Shown: positions 1 to 8,914, counted from the stretch's first letter. The stretch: DNA of 64,000 bases from CAVEFW01 sp963643505 (GCA_963643505.1 CAVIKF010000001.1:186001-250000), one strand, 5' to 3'. A program made the numbers and translations. The notes: a model not told the origin generated them from the sequence alone.

Positions 1-1694
1 TTGTTGACGGTAACGGCGGTCCGGCCCTTGATTACAGGTGTCTTCTTGGCATCACCGAGGATGTCGTCTATAGCCTTGCCGGTAGCGACATCGCTAAGTT
101 GCTCGCTCTTGAAAAGGTAGTAATCGTAATCCCCGTCATAGCAGGTCAACTTTCCGGGGCGGACCTCGACGATGCGATTGGCGACACTGCGGATGAGATG
201 GCGGTCATGGGTGATGAACAAAATCGTGCCGTCAAAGGCGTTCAACGCCTGCTCAAGGATGTCGGCGCTTGAGATGTCCAGATGGTTGGTAGGTTCGTCG
301 AGGCACAACAGGGGCGTTGGGGCGACCAGCATCTTGGCGAGGGCCAGACGGCTCTTCTCGCCTCCAGACAAGACGCTGACATGCTTGTCCACATCATCTC
401 CGGTGAAAAGGAACGCACCGAGAAGGGAGCGAACCTGGGACATGGTCCAACCAGGCGCCACACTGTCCAACTCCTCGAAGACGGTGTTGCCGCTGGACAG
501 CTCCTCGAGCTGGTGTTGCGCGTAGTAGGTCTTGGTCACATGGACGCCGTATTCAATCTTGCCGGCGTCAGGCTCCAACACTCCGGCGACCATCTTGAGC
601 AACGTGGACTTGCCGGAACCGTTCGGACCGACGAGCGCGACCTTATCCCCCCGGTATAGGGTGAGGTCCTGACCGTCATAGATGACCTTGTCTCCAAAGC
701 GCTTGGACACGCCGCGCACGCGAACCACCTCGTCGCCGGTGCGTGGAGGCTGTTGAAAATTGAAATGAACCGACTTCTTGGCCTCGGGCAAGACGATAAG
801 CTCCGCCTTAAGCTTCTCGAGGCGCGCCGCACGCTCTTGAGCTTGGCGGGCCTTGGTCGCCTTGTAGCGAAACTTCTCCACGAACGCCTCGAGGCGCCGC
901 ATTTCCTCGATCTGCTTCGTGCGTTGCTGGCGCATGCGCTCCAGGCGCTCATCGCGCTGGTTGAGATAGGCGGTGTAGTTGCCCTTGTAAAGATTAACCT
1001 CGCCATTTGCGATCTCGGCCACCCGATCCACCATGCCGTCCATGAACGCGCGATCGTGGCTGACCACCAAGACGCACCCGGTGTAGCTTTTGAGAAAACC
1101 CTCGAGCCAACGGACGCTCTCCAGATCGAGGTGGTTGGTGGGCTCGTCGAGCAAAAGCACCTCGGGGTTGCGGACCAAAAGTTTCGCCAAGGCGATGCGC
1201 ATCTGCCAACCGCCGGAAAACTCCGTGGTCATGCGCGTCATGTCCTCCTCCTTGAACCCGAGGCCAAACATGACGGATCGCACCTTGGACTCCAGGGTGT
1301 AGCCACCCAGGTTCTCGTAGGCGTCACGCGCACGCCCCGCAGCGGCGAGCTGTTGATCGGTGGGGTTCTCGCCCAACTCGAGCTCCAATTGCTTCAAGCG
1401 CTGCTCCGCCTCAAGGATCTCGGTCTGGGAGCTGATGACCTCTTCGAGGATCGGTCGCTCCCCCATCTCGATTGCTTCTTGTTCGAGGTAACCGATGGTA
1501 GCGCCCTTGGCAAGGTTTACTCGACCGGAGTCGGCACCGTCATGACCAGCAACGATATTGAGCATCGTAGTCTTGCCAGCGCCGTTAGGTCCAACCAAAG
1601 CGAGGCGATCGTACTCCTCGAGACGAAGATTGACGTTCGAGAAAAGCGTACGACCACCATAGGATTTCGTTATGTTTTCAAGCTGTAGAATCAT
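1..1694 (-). CDS. ABC-F family ATP-binding protein, 3' end outside window
   Basis: The gene starts at the ATG at 1694 and runs off the left edge, giving about 564 residues of a family usually 530-650 long. Two ABC ATPase domains are visible: the first with Walker A GPNGAGKT, signature FSGGW and Walker B LLLDEPTNHLD; the second with GPNGSGKS, signature LSGGEKS and LCLDEPTNHLD. Between them lies the charged, helical ABC-F linker rich in Arg, Glu and Gln. There are no membrane segments, so this is a soluble ABC-F protein rather than a transporter. ABC-F proteins bind the ribosomal E site and assist translation or confer antibiotic protection; the subfamily (Uup, EttA or resistance type) cannot be told here. 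It stands alone on its strand, with a short gap to the next gene. Confidence 0.93.
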   Translation of the reverse strand, partial: MILQLENITKSYGGRTLFSNVNLRLEEYDRLALVGPNGAGKTTMLNIVAGHDGADSGRVNLAKGATIGYLEQEAIEMGERPILEEVISSQTEILEAEQRLKQLELELGENPTDQQLAAAGRARDAYENLGGYTLESKVRSVMFGLGFKEEDMTRMTTEFSGGWQMRIALAKLLVRNPEVLLLDEPTNHLDLESVRWLEGFLKSYTGCVLVVSHDRAFMDGMVDRVAEIANGEVNLYKGNYTAYLNQRDERLERMRQQRTKQIEEMRRLEAFVEKFRYKATKARQAQERAARLEKLKAELIVLPEAKKSVHFNFQQPPRTGDEVVRVRGVSKRFGDKVIYDGQDLTLYRGDKVALVGPNGSGKSTLLKMVAGVLEPDAGKIEYGVHVTKTYYAQHQLEELSSGNTVFEELDSVAPGWTMSQVRSLLGAFLFTGDDVDKHVSVLSGGEKSRLALAKMLVAPTPLLCLDEPTNHLDISSADILEQALNAFDGTILFITHDRHLIRSVANRIVEVRPGKLTCYDGDYDYYLFKSEQLSDVATGKAIDDILGDAKKTPVIKGRTAVTVN

Positions 1695-1839
1695 AGTTTG
1701 TCCATGGTAGCAGAAGACCGCAGCCGCAGGAGGCATGGTAGCCATTGCGCCGTCTTCCCTCGCCGCAGTACACGACCTCACACTAAACAGGCAGAAGCTG
1801 TACACGCACACCGAAGACAAAACGCGAGAACGCCGCCCG

Positions 1840-2988
1840 CTACTCAGAATCGTACTCGCCGTACTCGCAGCCTACACGGTTGACCGCTATGTCATCGACA
1901 AGTTCCCAAGTCGCTCCCTGCTTCCTGTAGAGCTGGATGCGACCGTGGCCGTTTCCTCCATTCCAAAGCCTGGAGAAGCGCTTCTTGCCGTCGGGGCTCT
2001 CATAGTTCATGAGAAGCATGTCCACCTTGGGACAGCGGATGTCGGTGATGAGTCGGGCGACAAACGTCTCCTGGTCAACATGCCAAATAATCTCAGTATC
2101 GGTCTCGTAGCATTCAAAACTCGTCTGGCTTCCTGTCCAAGGCTTGCTGAAGTTGAACTCGAACTCCTCACCCTCGTAGAGCATGCAACCCAACAGCTTG
2201 CGGTCGAGGGCGTGACCGAAAACGACAGGACGACCGCCACCGATCTCGAACACGCTGTTCTCGAGGCGCTCACCAGTGATGTTGCTCACCAGGTCCCAGG
2301 AAGAAAGCCACACCCACGGCGTCGTGAAGTCGCGGCCCCAATTCTTGTCCGAGTAGCCATAGGAGGTTTCCGGCGAAACGACGTAGCGCCTACCGTTAAG
2401 GATGACCGTGCCGCTGACGAGGGTTTTGATGCCCTCGGCGTGCCAAAACATGTCAAAAGCCTGAGCGCCGCGCATCTTGTCATTCGCTCCATAGCCGACG
2501 TTGAAAGCCATCCGCTTGTCCAGGTGGAGGTCAAACACCATCGATCCCGCATCGCTCATCCACTCCGGGTGGGCGGCTGCGTCTTCTGGCGTCACCTCGA
2601 CGCGCCCGATGAGGTCCGTCTCACAGCAAAGGCAATCATCGGCCTGGACGTAGAACGGCACACCCATGCCGACCTCAACGTCCTTCCAAGGAAAGAAGCG
2701 ATGGAGCTGGCACTTGTCGTTCCCCCAGGTCCCGGCCTTGACCATGAGGTAGCTAGGGCGATGCTCCTCGTCCGCTGGACGGGTACCGTCCTCGGCAAGA
2801 CCGAACGTTGGCTCATCCTTTGCGAGTTCGGGGTTGCAAAGGAAGAACTCGATGAAAAACGGCTTCGCGACACCTGTCTGGGCGTCCTCGGCGGTGAAGG
2901 AGTGCCACCACCAATCGTAACCGCGACGTGCAAAGTCGTTAACAAGCATGCATGCGTCGCGCGAGATGTCAGACGTGTTCGGATTCAT
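1840..2988 (-). CDS. tocopherol cyclase / CrtC-like lipocalin-fold protein
   Basis: A 382-residue protein with no signal peptide or membrane segment. The motif SYGYSDKNWG near residues 220-230, with many Trp-rich beta segments (YDWWWHSF near the start, TPWVWLSSWD after the motif), resembles the H/D-NWG region of the tocopherol cyclase, hydroxyneurosporene synthase (CrtC) and AttH lipocalin-like superfamily. Members bind or modify hydrophobic molecules, but no specific reaction can be assigned. I chose the ATG at 2988 because an AAAGGGGG ribosome site lies just upstream; the frame stays open 18 codons further. The next gene upstream is a divergent tRNA, so it is monocistronic. The family assignment is by motif only. 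Confidence 0.72.
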   Translation of the reverse strand: MNPNTSDISRDACMLVNDFARRGYDWWWHSFTAEDAQTGVAKPFFIEFFLCNPELAKDEPTFGLAEDGTRPADEEHRPSYLMVKAGTWGNDKCQLHRFFPWKDVEVGMGVPFYVQADDCLCCETDLIGRVEVTPEDAAAHPEWMSDAGSMVFDLHLDKRMAFNVGYGANDKMRGAQAFDMFWHAEGIKTLVSGTVILNGRRYVVSPETSYGYSDKNWGRDFTTPWVWLSSWDLVSNITGERLENSVFEIGGGRPVVFGHALDRKLLGCMLYEGEEFEFNFSKPWTGSQTSFECYETDTEIIWHVDQETFVARLITDIRCPKVDMLLMNYESPDGKKRFSRLWNGGNGHGRIQLYRKQGATWELVDDIAVNRVGCEYGEYDSE

Positions 2989-3189
2989 GTGCGCCCCCTT
3001 TTGGTCTATTCGGGAAGTGTCCGTTGTGCCGGTTGCGGGCATATTTCCCGTTTGTCAAATATAATACCCTTTGAAAATCGGAAGGTGAATCGGAAGGTGC
3101 CAAAGCCTTCGAGTGTCTTTCAGCTGTTCCTTTCCGAACATAAAGTATCCACCCACATCAAGATGTGATAGGATAGCTCTTGCTTTTCA

Positions 3190-3264
3190 GGGCCCTTAGC
3201 TCAACGGTGGAGCAGGGGACTCATAATCCTTTGGTTGTCGGTTCGAATCCGGCAGGGCCCACCA
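3190..3264 (+). tRNA. tRNA-Ile2 (anticodon CAT, lysidine type)
   Basis: A complete cloverleaf with acceptor GGGCCCT/AGGGCCC, anticodon loop CTCATAA, T loop TTCGAAT and encoded CCA. CAT could mean Met, but the body (CTTAGCTCA, AGCAG, GACTCATAATC, TTGGT) matches bacterial tRNA-Ile2, whose C34 is converted to lysidine by TilS so that it reads AUA. It differs from elongator tRNA-Met at the acceptor stem. Confidence 0.9.
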
Positions 3265-3272
3265 ACAAAAAT

Positions 3273-3307
3273 ACAGGTCAAGCGGTTATTTCGCCTGACC
3301 TGTTTTC
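3273..3307 (+). terminator. terminator of tRNA-Ile2
   Basis: The arms ACAGGTCA and TGACCTGT (3273-3280 and 3296-3303) extend inward with GCG/CGC around a short loop and are followed by TTTTC. Confidence 0.85.
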
Positions 3308-3428
3308 AGTTTATAGCCGTGTTTTTCAAAAACCGAGTCAAGAGGCGCAGGTCGCAACCCCCACATCACGCCACCCCCATAAAACATCTTCTCGAAAAGT
3401 TATCAATAGTTAACTAATTCCTGCTATC

Positions 3429-3833
3429 ATGTCTGATGCCCAACTCAGACGAAGAGAGCAACAGGACACACGCCGCATGGCAACCAACGAAGGAAACCTC
3501 AAAAAGGACGCAGACACCCTCTATGCGATGGGTGCGATCTACTGCGCTGGCCACCATGCCGACGCCCCGAAAAGCGAACGCGGTGTGTGCGAGGAATGCG
3601 AAAAGCTCATCGCCTATTCGATCTACCGCACCTCGGTTTGTCCTTACGAGCACAAAGGCAACTGCAAGGATTGCCCCATCCATTGTTATCGCCCCGAGAT
3701 GCGCGCCGGCATCCGCGCCATCATGTCCTACGGCGCCCCACGCATGGTCTTCAAGCACCCCGCGATGACAGCTCGCTACCTTTCAAAGAAAATCAAAGGC
3801 GCCAGGGCAGCGAAAGCCGAGCGTCAAGGCTAG
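3429..3833 (+). CDS. YgbA-family (nitrous oxide-stimulated promoter family) protein
   Basis: A 134-residue soluble protein with a Cys-rich centre: C52, C55, then CPYEHKGNCKDCPIHCY, followed by PEMRAGIRAIMSYGAPRM. This arrangement matches the E. coli YgbA family, named after an NO/N2O-stimulated promoter; in enterobacteria ygbA is regulated by NsrR. The cysteines suggest a metal or Fe-S site, and the biochemical role is not established. No strong ribosome site decides between the ATG at 3429 and the one at 3477, so the first 16 residues are uncertain. The convergent trpS gene lies 83 bp downstream. Confidence 0.83.
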   Translation: MSDAQLRRREQQDTRRMATNEGNLKKDADTLYAMGAIYCAGHHADAPKSERGVCEECEKLIAYSIYRTSVCPYEHKGNCKDCPIHCYRPEMRAGIRAIMSYGAPRMVFKHPAMTARYLSKKIKGARAAKAERQG

Positions 3834-3916
3834 GCGCCACTTCCGCTCCCGAGGTTGGGTGCCGCAGCATCCGTTCCAAGGCCAGGAGCCGCATCAACAA
3901 AACCTCAGGAGTCGCC

Positions 3917-4966
3917 CTAGTACACCATGCCCATGGCGGCACGCACCTCGTCGAGGGTGGCATTTGCAACCTCGTTGGCGCGACGGTTGCCTTCATGGAT
4001 GATCTCCTCGACAAAGCCCTTGCGCGCAGCGAACTCGGCACGACGCTCACGCATGGGAGCGAGATATCCGTTGACGGTCTCGGTGACGATCTTCTTCAGC
4101 ATGCCGGAACCACCGTCGCCGATCTCGGCAGCAAGCTCGGCCTCGGTACCGCCGAAACCGCACAGGCACGCGGTGGTGAGAAGGGCGGATACGCCCGGGC
4201 GATTCTCCTGGTCAAAGGTGATGTTTCGATCGGAGTCGGTCTTGCTCTTCTTGATGAGTTTCGCAGTCTCCTCGGCGGTAGCGCTCAACGCGATGGCATT
4301 GCCGTAGCTCTTGCTCATCTTGCGGCCATCAAGACCCGGAATCAGGACCGCCTCGGTGAGCATGGCCTCAGGCTCAGGGAACACATGACCATAGCGCTCG
4401 TTGAAACGACGGGCGATCTGGCGGGTCTGTTCGATGTGGGGTAACTGGTCCTTGCCCACAGGGACGACATTGCCCTTGCAGAAGAGGATGTCACACGCCT
4501 GGTGTACCGGATAGGTCAAAAGCAAGCCAGTGAGGGCGTGACCAGAGGCTTCCTGCTCTGACTTGACGGTAGGATTACGCTCGAGCTCGGCCTCGGTGAC
4601 AAGCGACAGGAACGGAAGCATGAGCTGGTTTAATGCCGGAACGGCAGAATGGGTGAAAATGGTGGTCTTCTCTGGATCGATACCGGCGGCAAGATAGTCC
4701 AAAACCATGTTGTACACGTTGTCTTGGATGTTCGCCGTGGTGTCGCGGTCGGTGATGACCTGGTAGTCGGCAATGACGATATTGGTAGGTACGCCCATGT
4801 CCTGAAGCTTGACACGCTGTTTGATCGTGCCAAAGAAGTGGCCGAGATGCAAACGGCCGGTAGGCCTGTCACCCGTGAGCATCAGGTACTTCTCAGGGTG
4901 GACGGCAAGATCGGCCGTAATCTCGTCACTGCGCTTTTTGCTCGCGTCGAAGGATCCTTCGTTCAT
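3917..4966 (-). CDS. trpS: tryptophan-tRNA ligase
   Basis: Class I aminoacyl-tRNA synthetase of 349 residues that charges tRNA-Trp. The HIGH-type motif appears as TGRLHLGHFFG near residue 40, and the KMSKS loop is intact (DGRKMSKSYGN). The TrpRS segments PVGKDQLPHIEQTR and TYPVHQACDIL are also present. I chose the ATG at 4966, where homology starts and an AAAAGAGAG site lies upstream; an in-frame extension to 5065 has no ribosome site and no family resemblance. No T-box or attenuator is evident in the leader. Single gene, convergent with the YgbA-family gene. Confidence 0.96.
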   Translation of the reverse strand: MNEGSFDASKKRSDEITADLAVHPEKYLMLTGDRPTGRLHLGHFFGTIKQRVKLQDMGVPTNIVIADYQVITDRDTTANIQDNVYNMVLDYLAAGIDPEKTTIFTHSAVPALNQLMLPFLSLVTEAELERNPTVKSEQEASGHALTGLLLTYPVHQACDILFCKGNVVPVGKDQLPHIEQTRQIARRFNERYGHVFPEPEAMLTEAVLIPGLDGRKMSKSYGNAIALSATAEETAKLIKKSKTDSDRNITFDQENRPGVSALLTTACLCGFGGTEAELAAEIGDGGSGMLKKIVTETVNGYLAPMRERRAEFAARKGFVEEIIHEGNRRANEVANATLDEVRAAMGMVY

Positions 4967-5238
4967 GATTAACTCTCTTTTCTCCGCAACGGCGCCAATA
5001 CGCCAACTCAGCCTCGCAAGGAAGCAACGACGCCGAGACGCCGATTCGATCTCATAGGGAAACATGATACGACATTTTTTCTATCATGCGGGATAATGGG
5101 CGGACAGCGCATCAACGAAACAAGGCACCCATATAGCGATTCCGCTCGGGGCGGCAAGAAGCAGCGCGATTCCGACCGCCACTAGCTTGCCCGCCACTAG
5201 CATGCAAACCAACAAGCGAGGTTGTGAGAGGAGGTCCC

Positions 5239-6609
5239 ATGACCGACCGGTTCAGCGGAGGAAAGGCCTACCTCTGCATCGACCTGAAAAGCTTCTATGC
5301 AAGCGTGGAGTGCGCCGCGCGCGGCCTTGACCCCTTCACGACCAATCTCGTCGTCGCAGACCCGACCCGCACCGAGTCCACCATCTGCCTCGCCATCACG
5401 CCCGCCATGAAAGCGCTCGGCATTCGCAACCGTTGCCGTGTGTTCGAGATCCCAAAGGACGTCGACTACATCATGGCTCCTCCGCGCATGAAACACTACA
5501 TGGAAATCTCTGCCCAGATCTATCGCATCTATCTTGACTTCGTAAGCCCATCGGACATCTACGCGTACTCCATCGACGAGTGCTTCATCGACGCAACCCC
5601 CTACCTTTCCCTGTACGACACGGATGCGCGCGGCCTCGCCGTCAAGATGATGGAGGCGGTCGAAAAAGCGACCGGCATCACGGCAACCGCAGGCATCGGC
5701 ACCAACCTCTTCCTCGCCAAACTCGCCTTGGACATCACCGCAAAGCATGTGGAGGACCACATCGGGTTTTTGGACGAGGGCGAGTTTCGCCGTACGCTTT
5801 GGCACCACCGCCCTCTTACTGACATATGGAACATCGGCCCCGGCATCGCACGCAGGCTCGCCAAATACCACGTGTTCGATCTCAAGGGGATCACCGAGCT
5901 CGACATCGACACGCTGTACAAGGAATTCGGTGTGAACGCGGAGTATCTCATCGACCACGCTTGGGGTATCGAGCCGACCACAATCGCCGAGATCCAAGCC
6001 TATGAGCCCGAGACTACCAGCATCACCAACGGCCAAGTACTCCCTAGCTCCTATACTTGGGAGGAGGCTCGCCTCGTCATGCGCGAGATGGTGGACCAAA
6101 GCGTGCTCGAACTCGTCGAAAAGCGCATCGCGACCAGCGCTATCTCGTTGTATGTCGGCTACGAGCGCGACCGAGGTGCCGCCCCTGTCGCACGGGAGGA
6201 GGACGGCTCGATAAGGCCAAAGACCCGCTCCTTCGTCGGCGAGCACGGCGTCCGCGTCGGACGTTGGGGCGCCCATGGCGGAGGTTCGAGACGCATTCCC
6301 GAGAACACGAACTCCTTCTCCATCCTCATAAGACACTTCGAAAAGTTGTGGGACGAGACCGTCGACCCCCACATCAAGATTCGGCGCGTCAACATCGGTT
6401 TCGACCGCCTCCTCCCTGAGGAGTTCGCAACCGAGGACCTCTTCACGGATCACGGCGAGTTGGATAGGGAACGACGCCGCCAAGAGGCCGTTCTCGCAGT
6501 GAAGAGCAAGTTTGGAAAGAATGCCGTGCTCAAGGCCACGAGCCTCGAGGAAAAATCTACGATTCGCGAGCGCAATACCATGGTAGGAGGCCATCGTGGA
6601 GGAGAGTAA
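5239..6609 (+). CDS. Y-family (UmuC/DinB-type) DNA polymerase
   Basis: A 456-residue translesion polymerase. Catalytic motif I is CIDLKSFYASVE and motif III is AYSIDECFID (the SIDE pair). The helix-hairpin-helix region WNIGPGIARRLAKY follows, then a little-finger domain. It resembles the UvrX/YqjW branch more than classical DinB because of its long C-terminal half and its small YolD-like partner. The ATG at 5239 is preceded by GAGAGGAGG; an upstream GTG at 5224 overlaps that ribosome site and is rejected. The next gene starts inside this one (14-bp overlap), so the two are translationally coupled. It probably acts in damage-induced mutagenesis; no LexA box was recognised. Confidence 0.9.
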   Translation: MTDRFSGGKAYLCIDLKSFYASVECAARGLDPFTTNLVVADPTRTESTICLAITPAMKALGIRNRCRVFEIPKDVDYIMAPPRMKHYMEISAQIYRIYLDFVSPSDIYAYSIDECFIDATPYLSLYDTDARGLAVKMMEAVEKATGITATAGIGTNLFLAKLALDITAKHVEDHIGFLDEGEFRRTLWHHRPLTDIWNIGPGIARRLAKYHVFDLKGITELDIDTLYKEFGVNAEYLIDHAWGIEPTTIAEIQAYEPETTSITNGQVLPSSYTWEEARLVMREMVDQSVLELVEKRIATSAISLYVGYERDRGAAPVAREEDGSIRPKTRSFVGEHGVRVGRWGAHGGGSRRIPENTNSFSILIRHFEKLWDETVDPHIKIRRVNIGFDRLLPEEFATEDLFTDHGELDRERRRQEAVLAVKSKFGKNAVLKATSLEEKSTIRERNTMVGGHRGGE

Positions 6610-6787
6610 GATCCAAGCAAAGCGCAAACGGCGCATCGCCCGCTATGGTACCCCCGAGGCGGAGGGCCTCGACCCGCGCTATGTCATCGGCAAGCCCCAT
6701 GCAGATCGAGCACGCCAGTTCGTCCCCTTCATGGCGCTTAAAGGCTATTTCGACCTGATTGAGCAAGCCGATCGCATGGAGAAATAA
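6596..6787 (+). CDS. YolD-like small protein paired with the Y-family polymerase
   Basis: A 63-residue basic protein starting at GTG 6596, five bases after TAGGAGG. The core RARQFVPFMALKGYFDLIEQ matches the YolD-like motif (PF.ALKGY). Small proteins of this family are commonly encoded next to UvrX/YqjW-type polymerases in Gram-positive bacteria and are thought to be partners of the polymerase; the role here is inferred from that and from the overlap with the upstream gene. Confidence 0.75.
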   Translation: MEESKIQAKRKRRIARYGTPEAEGLDPRYVIGKPHADRARQFVPFMALKGYFDLIEQADRMEK

Positions 6788-6788
6788 C

Positions 6789-6833
6789 CGACGCTCCCCT
6801 GACACTCCCGTAACGCTCCCGCGACGCTCCCCT
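6789..6833 (+). repeat. short direct repeats just after the YolD-like gene
   Basis: The 12-mer CGACGCTCCCCT occurs at 6789-6800 and 6822-6833, with degenerate ACTCCC and AACGCTCCC copies between. The array begins two bases after the stop codon. Confidence 0.7.
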
Positions 6834-6897
6834 TCTTACCCCTTGCATTCCCCTTGCGAATAAGCTACCATGCTTTCGCGCAGTTGAGACTGTCTAC

Positions 6898-6972
6898 GGT
6901 CGCTTGGCTCAGCGGGAGAGCATCGCCTTCACACGGCGGGGGTCACTGGTTCGAACCCAGTAGCGACCACCA
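6898..6972 (+). tRNA. tRNA-Val (anticodon CAC)
   Basis: Acceptor GGTCGCT/AGCGACC with encoded CCA, D arm GCTC/GAGC, anticodon arm TCGCC-TTCACAC-GGCGG, T loop TTCGAAC. The anticodon CAC reads GUG. Confidence 0.95.
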
Positions 6973-6977
6973 TCGAA

Positions 6978-7013
6978 ACAACGGGTCGGGAGCTTTTGTT
7001 CTCGGCCCTTTTG
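6978..7013 (+). terminator. probable terminator of tRNA-Val
   Basis: An imperfect hairpin pairs GGGTCGGGAG with CTCGGCCC around TTTTGTT and is followed by TTTTG. Confidence 0.55.
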
Positions 7014-7027
7014 ATTAAAAAGCCCCG

Positions 7028-7100
7028 GGCGTGCCGGCGACGGGGCACGTCAACCGCAGGGCGTGCCGGCGACAGGACGCGCTAACGACGGGGCACGTCA
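7028..7100 (+). repeat. interleaved direct repeats in spacer
   Basis: GGGCGTGCCGGCGAC occurs at 7028 and 7059, and CGACGGGGCACGTCA at 7039 and 7086. Seen directly; no coding frame. Confidence 0.75.
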
Positions 7101-7155
7101 TAACCAGGACAGGACCTTCGAAGCCTAGAACGGAAAGCGAGCAGAAAGGAAGGCC

Positions 7156-7431
7156 ATGGCGAAAGACGAGTTGCTCGAGTTGACCCAAGAGGATCTCGGA
7201 CCGATCCCCTTTGAGGAGGTCGCTTGTCACAATTGCCGACCGAACTGCAAATACGAAACCCCGGCCCTATTCCAAGGTCGTCAAACCGTCATTTGCGCGA
7301 ACCGCTTCTTGGACTCCATCGAGGTCCTCGAGCACAAAAAGAAATCCGGCCCTCCCGTGGCCGTCATAATCGGAATCTGCGGCGTTGCGCTCATGCTCAT
7401 CATTGCTACAATTGTCAGCCAGTTCATGTAG
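7156..7431 (+). CDS. small Cys-containing single-pass membrane protein
   Basis: A 91-residue protein of unknown function starting at ATG 7156 after AGAAAGGAAGG. The N-terminal half is acidic and carries four cysteines (C24, C27, C31, C47; CHNCRPNC then VICANR), which could bind a metal or form disulfides. The last 25 residues are one hydrophobic segment (VAVIIGICGVALMLIIATIVSQF), giving a tail-anchored topology with the Cys domain probably cytoplasmic. It sits between tRNA-Val and the helicase gene on the same strand, 101 bp apart. No family recognised. Confidence 0.68.
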   Translation: MAKDELLELTQEDLGPIPFEEVACHNCRPNCKYETPALFQGRQTVICANRFLDSIEVLEHKKKSGPPVAVIIGICGVALMLIIATIVSQFM

Positions 7432-7499
7432 CCCGCATACAAAACCCGCCCAAGCGCTCAACCAGTCCCGCGACCGGCAAACCCGCCCATGTAGCCCGC
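7425..7499 (+). repeat. 12-bp repeat spanning a stop codon, copied downstream
   Basis: CATGTAGCCCGC at 7425-7436 contains the TAG of the preceding gene and recurs at 7488-7499. AAACCCGCCCA also occurs twice (7442 and 7479). Confidence 0.75.
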
Positions 7500-7532
7500 C
7501 CACACACTCACGAGAAACGCAGCAGCCCATCT

Positions 7533-8795
7533 ATGAAACAAGCCATTCCTGTGGAACAAGCCATCTCCTTCTCCGACATGGATCTCACCAAACCCGTCCA
7601 AGCGGCCCTAGGCGAGCTCGGATTTGAAACCCCGACCCCAGTCCAGGCGCAAGCTATCCCAGCTGGCCTAACCGGTGCCGACGTTCTGGCCGCCGCCCAA
7701 ACCGGCACAGGCAAGACCATCGCATTCCTGCTTCCCATCTTCGACGGCATGGTTCGCCATTGGGGAAGCAAGCGTCCGAAAGGCACACGCGGCCCCTACG
7801 CCCTAATCCTGACACCCACCCGCGAGTTGGCGACCCAAATCACCGAGGTCGCACAAATCCTCGCAAAACATTGCAACTTCCGCGTTATGAGCGTCATCGG
7901 TGGTGTCAAATATGAGAAGCAAATCAAAGGCTTCAAATCAGGGTGCGACATACTGATTGCAACCCCTGGGCGCCTGAAGGACCTTTTGGCGCAAAAGGCC
8001 GCGAGTCTAAAAAACGTGCGATATCTCGTCCTTGACGAGGTGGATCGCATGGTTGATATGGGTTTTTGGCCGAGCGTGAGCGCAATTTGCCGAGAGGTGC
8101 CGACGAGCCGCCAGACGTTTTTGTTCAGCGCCACCCTCACCCCCCTTGTCAACGGCAAGGCAAAGCTGCTCATGCGCGAACCCGTCCGTGTGGAGATCGC
8201 CCAAAGCGGTGAGACCGCCGAGACGGTCGACGAGTTTTTGTGCCCGGTAAGCTTCCAGCAAAGGCGCCAACTCATGCTCGAACTTTTAAAGGAGCAAGGC
8301 GCCGATCGCGTGCTCGTGTTTGTCCCCACCAAAAACGACGCCGACGCCTGCGCTCTTGTCCTCGAGCGTGCTGGAATCAAGACCGACTCCATCCACGCAG
8401 GCAAGCCCCAGGGCAAACGCGACGCCGCCCTGCGCAAGTTCCGTGAGGGCAAGGTCGACGTCCTCGTTGCCACTGACGTGCTTGCCCGCGGGATTGACAT
8501 CAACGAGGTCAGCTACGTCATCAACCTTACGGTCCCGAAACCACCCGAGGATTACGTGCACCGCATCGGTCGTACCGGCCGCGCTGGCGTCGCTGGACGA
8601 GCCTACACGTTCATGTCTCCCGACCAATTGCTTGACCTGCGCGAAATCGAATACTTTACCGGCAAGCTGTTGGAGATACATGATGTCGAGGGGTTCCCCT
8701 ATGACAACCAGCGCCTCATGCCCGATCCGACCCGTTCTGTCAAACGTGGTGCAAAGAAGACGACTCGGCGCTTCGGGGGTCTGCGCCGTCGCTAG
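7533..8795 (+). CDS. DEAD-box ATP-dependent RNA helicase (DEVD variant)
   Basis: A 420-residue helicase with the whole core: Q motif (ISFSDMDL..FETPTPVQAQAIP), Walker A AAQTGTGKT, PTRELATQI, TPGRLKDLL, SATL, and the second RecA domain with VFVPTKN, ATDVLARGIDI and HRIGRTGRAG. Motif II reads LDEVDRMVDMGF, so the usual DEAD is DEVD. The C-terminal tail is short and basic (VKRGAKKTTRRFGGLRRR), a likely RNA-binding patch. The ATG at 7533 fits the family start, though no strong ribosome site is visible and the frame is open upstream. Such proteins act in RNA remodelling, ribosome assembly or cold adaptation; the client RNA is unknown. Confidence 0.92.
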   Translation: MKQAIPVEQAISFSDMDLTKPVQAALGELGFETPTPVQAQAIPAGLTGADVLAAAQTGTGKTIAFLLPIFDGMVRHWGSKRPKGTRGPYALILTPTRELATQITEVAQILAKHCNFRVMSVIGGVKYEKQIKGFKSGCDILIATPGRLKDLLAQKAASLKNVRYLVLDEVDRMVDMGFWPSVSAICREVPTSRQTFLFSATLTPLVNGKAKLLMREPVRVEIAQSGETAETVDEFLCPVSFQQRRQLMLELLKEQGADRVLVFVPTKNDADACALVLERAGIKTDSIHAGKPQGKRDAALRKFREGKVDVLVATDVLARGIDINEVSYVINLTVPKPPEDYVHRIGRTGRAGVAGRAYTFMSPDQLLDLREIEYFTGKLLEIHDVEGFPYDNQRLMPDPTRSVKRGAKKTTRRFGGLRRR

Positions 8796-8820
8796 ACTAC
8801 CATATTGACCCGCGCATCGC

Positions 8821-8884
8821 GGCGCAGTCGGGCCAGGTCCTGGGCTAAACCGCCGACCAGGCGCAGTCGGGCCAGCTCCTGCGC
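8821..8884 (+). repeat. 25-bp direct repeat between helicase and rpoD
   Basis: GGCGCAGTCGGGCCAG, followed by a matching TCCTG-GC tail, occurs at 8821-8845 and 8860-8884 with two differences. Confidence 0.8.
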
Positions 8885-8914
8885 CAGAGCTGTCGCTTTT
8901 TTTCATATTGACAC

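Noticed and set aside
1735..3168. A 477-codon plus-strand open frame
   Set aside because: It is antisense to the tocopherol-cyclase-like gene, which has a good ribosome site and family motif.
3190..3264. tRNA-Met for the CAT anticodon
   Set aside because: The acceptor stem and body match tRNA-Ile2 rather than elongator or initiator Met.
5224..5238. Earlier GTG start for the Y-family polymerase
   Set aside because: It overlaps the GAGAGGAGG ribosome site that serves the ATG at 5239.
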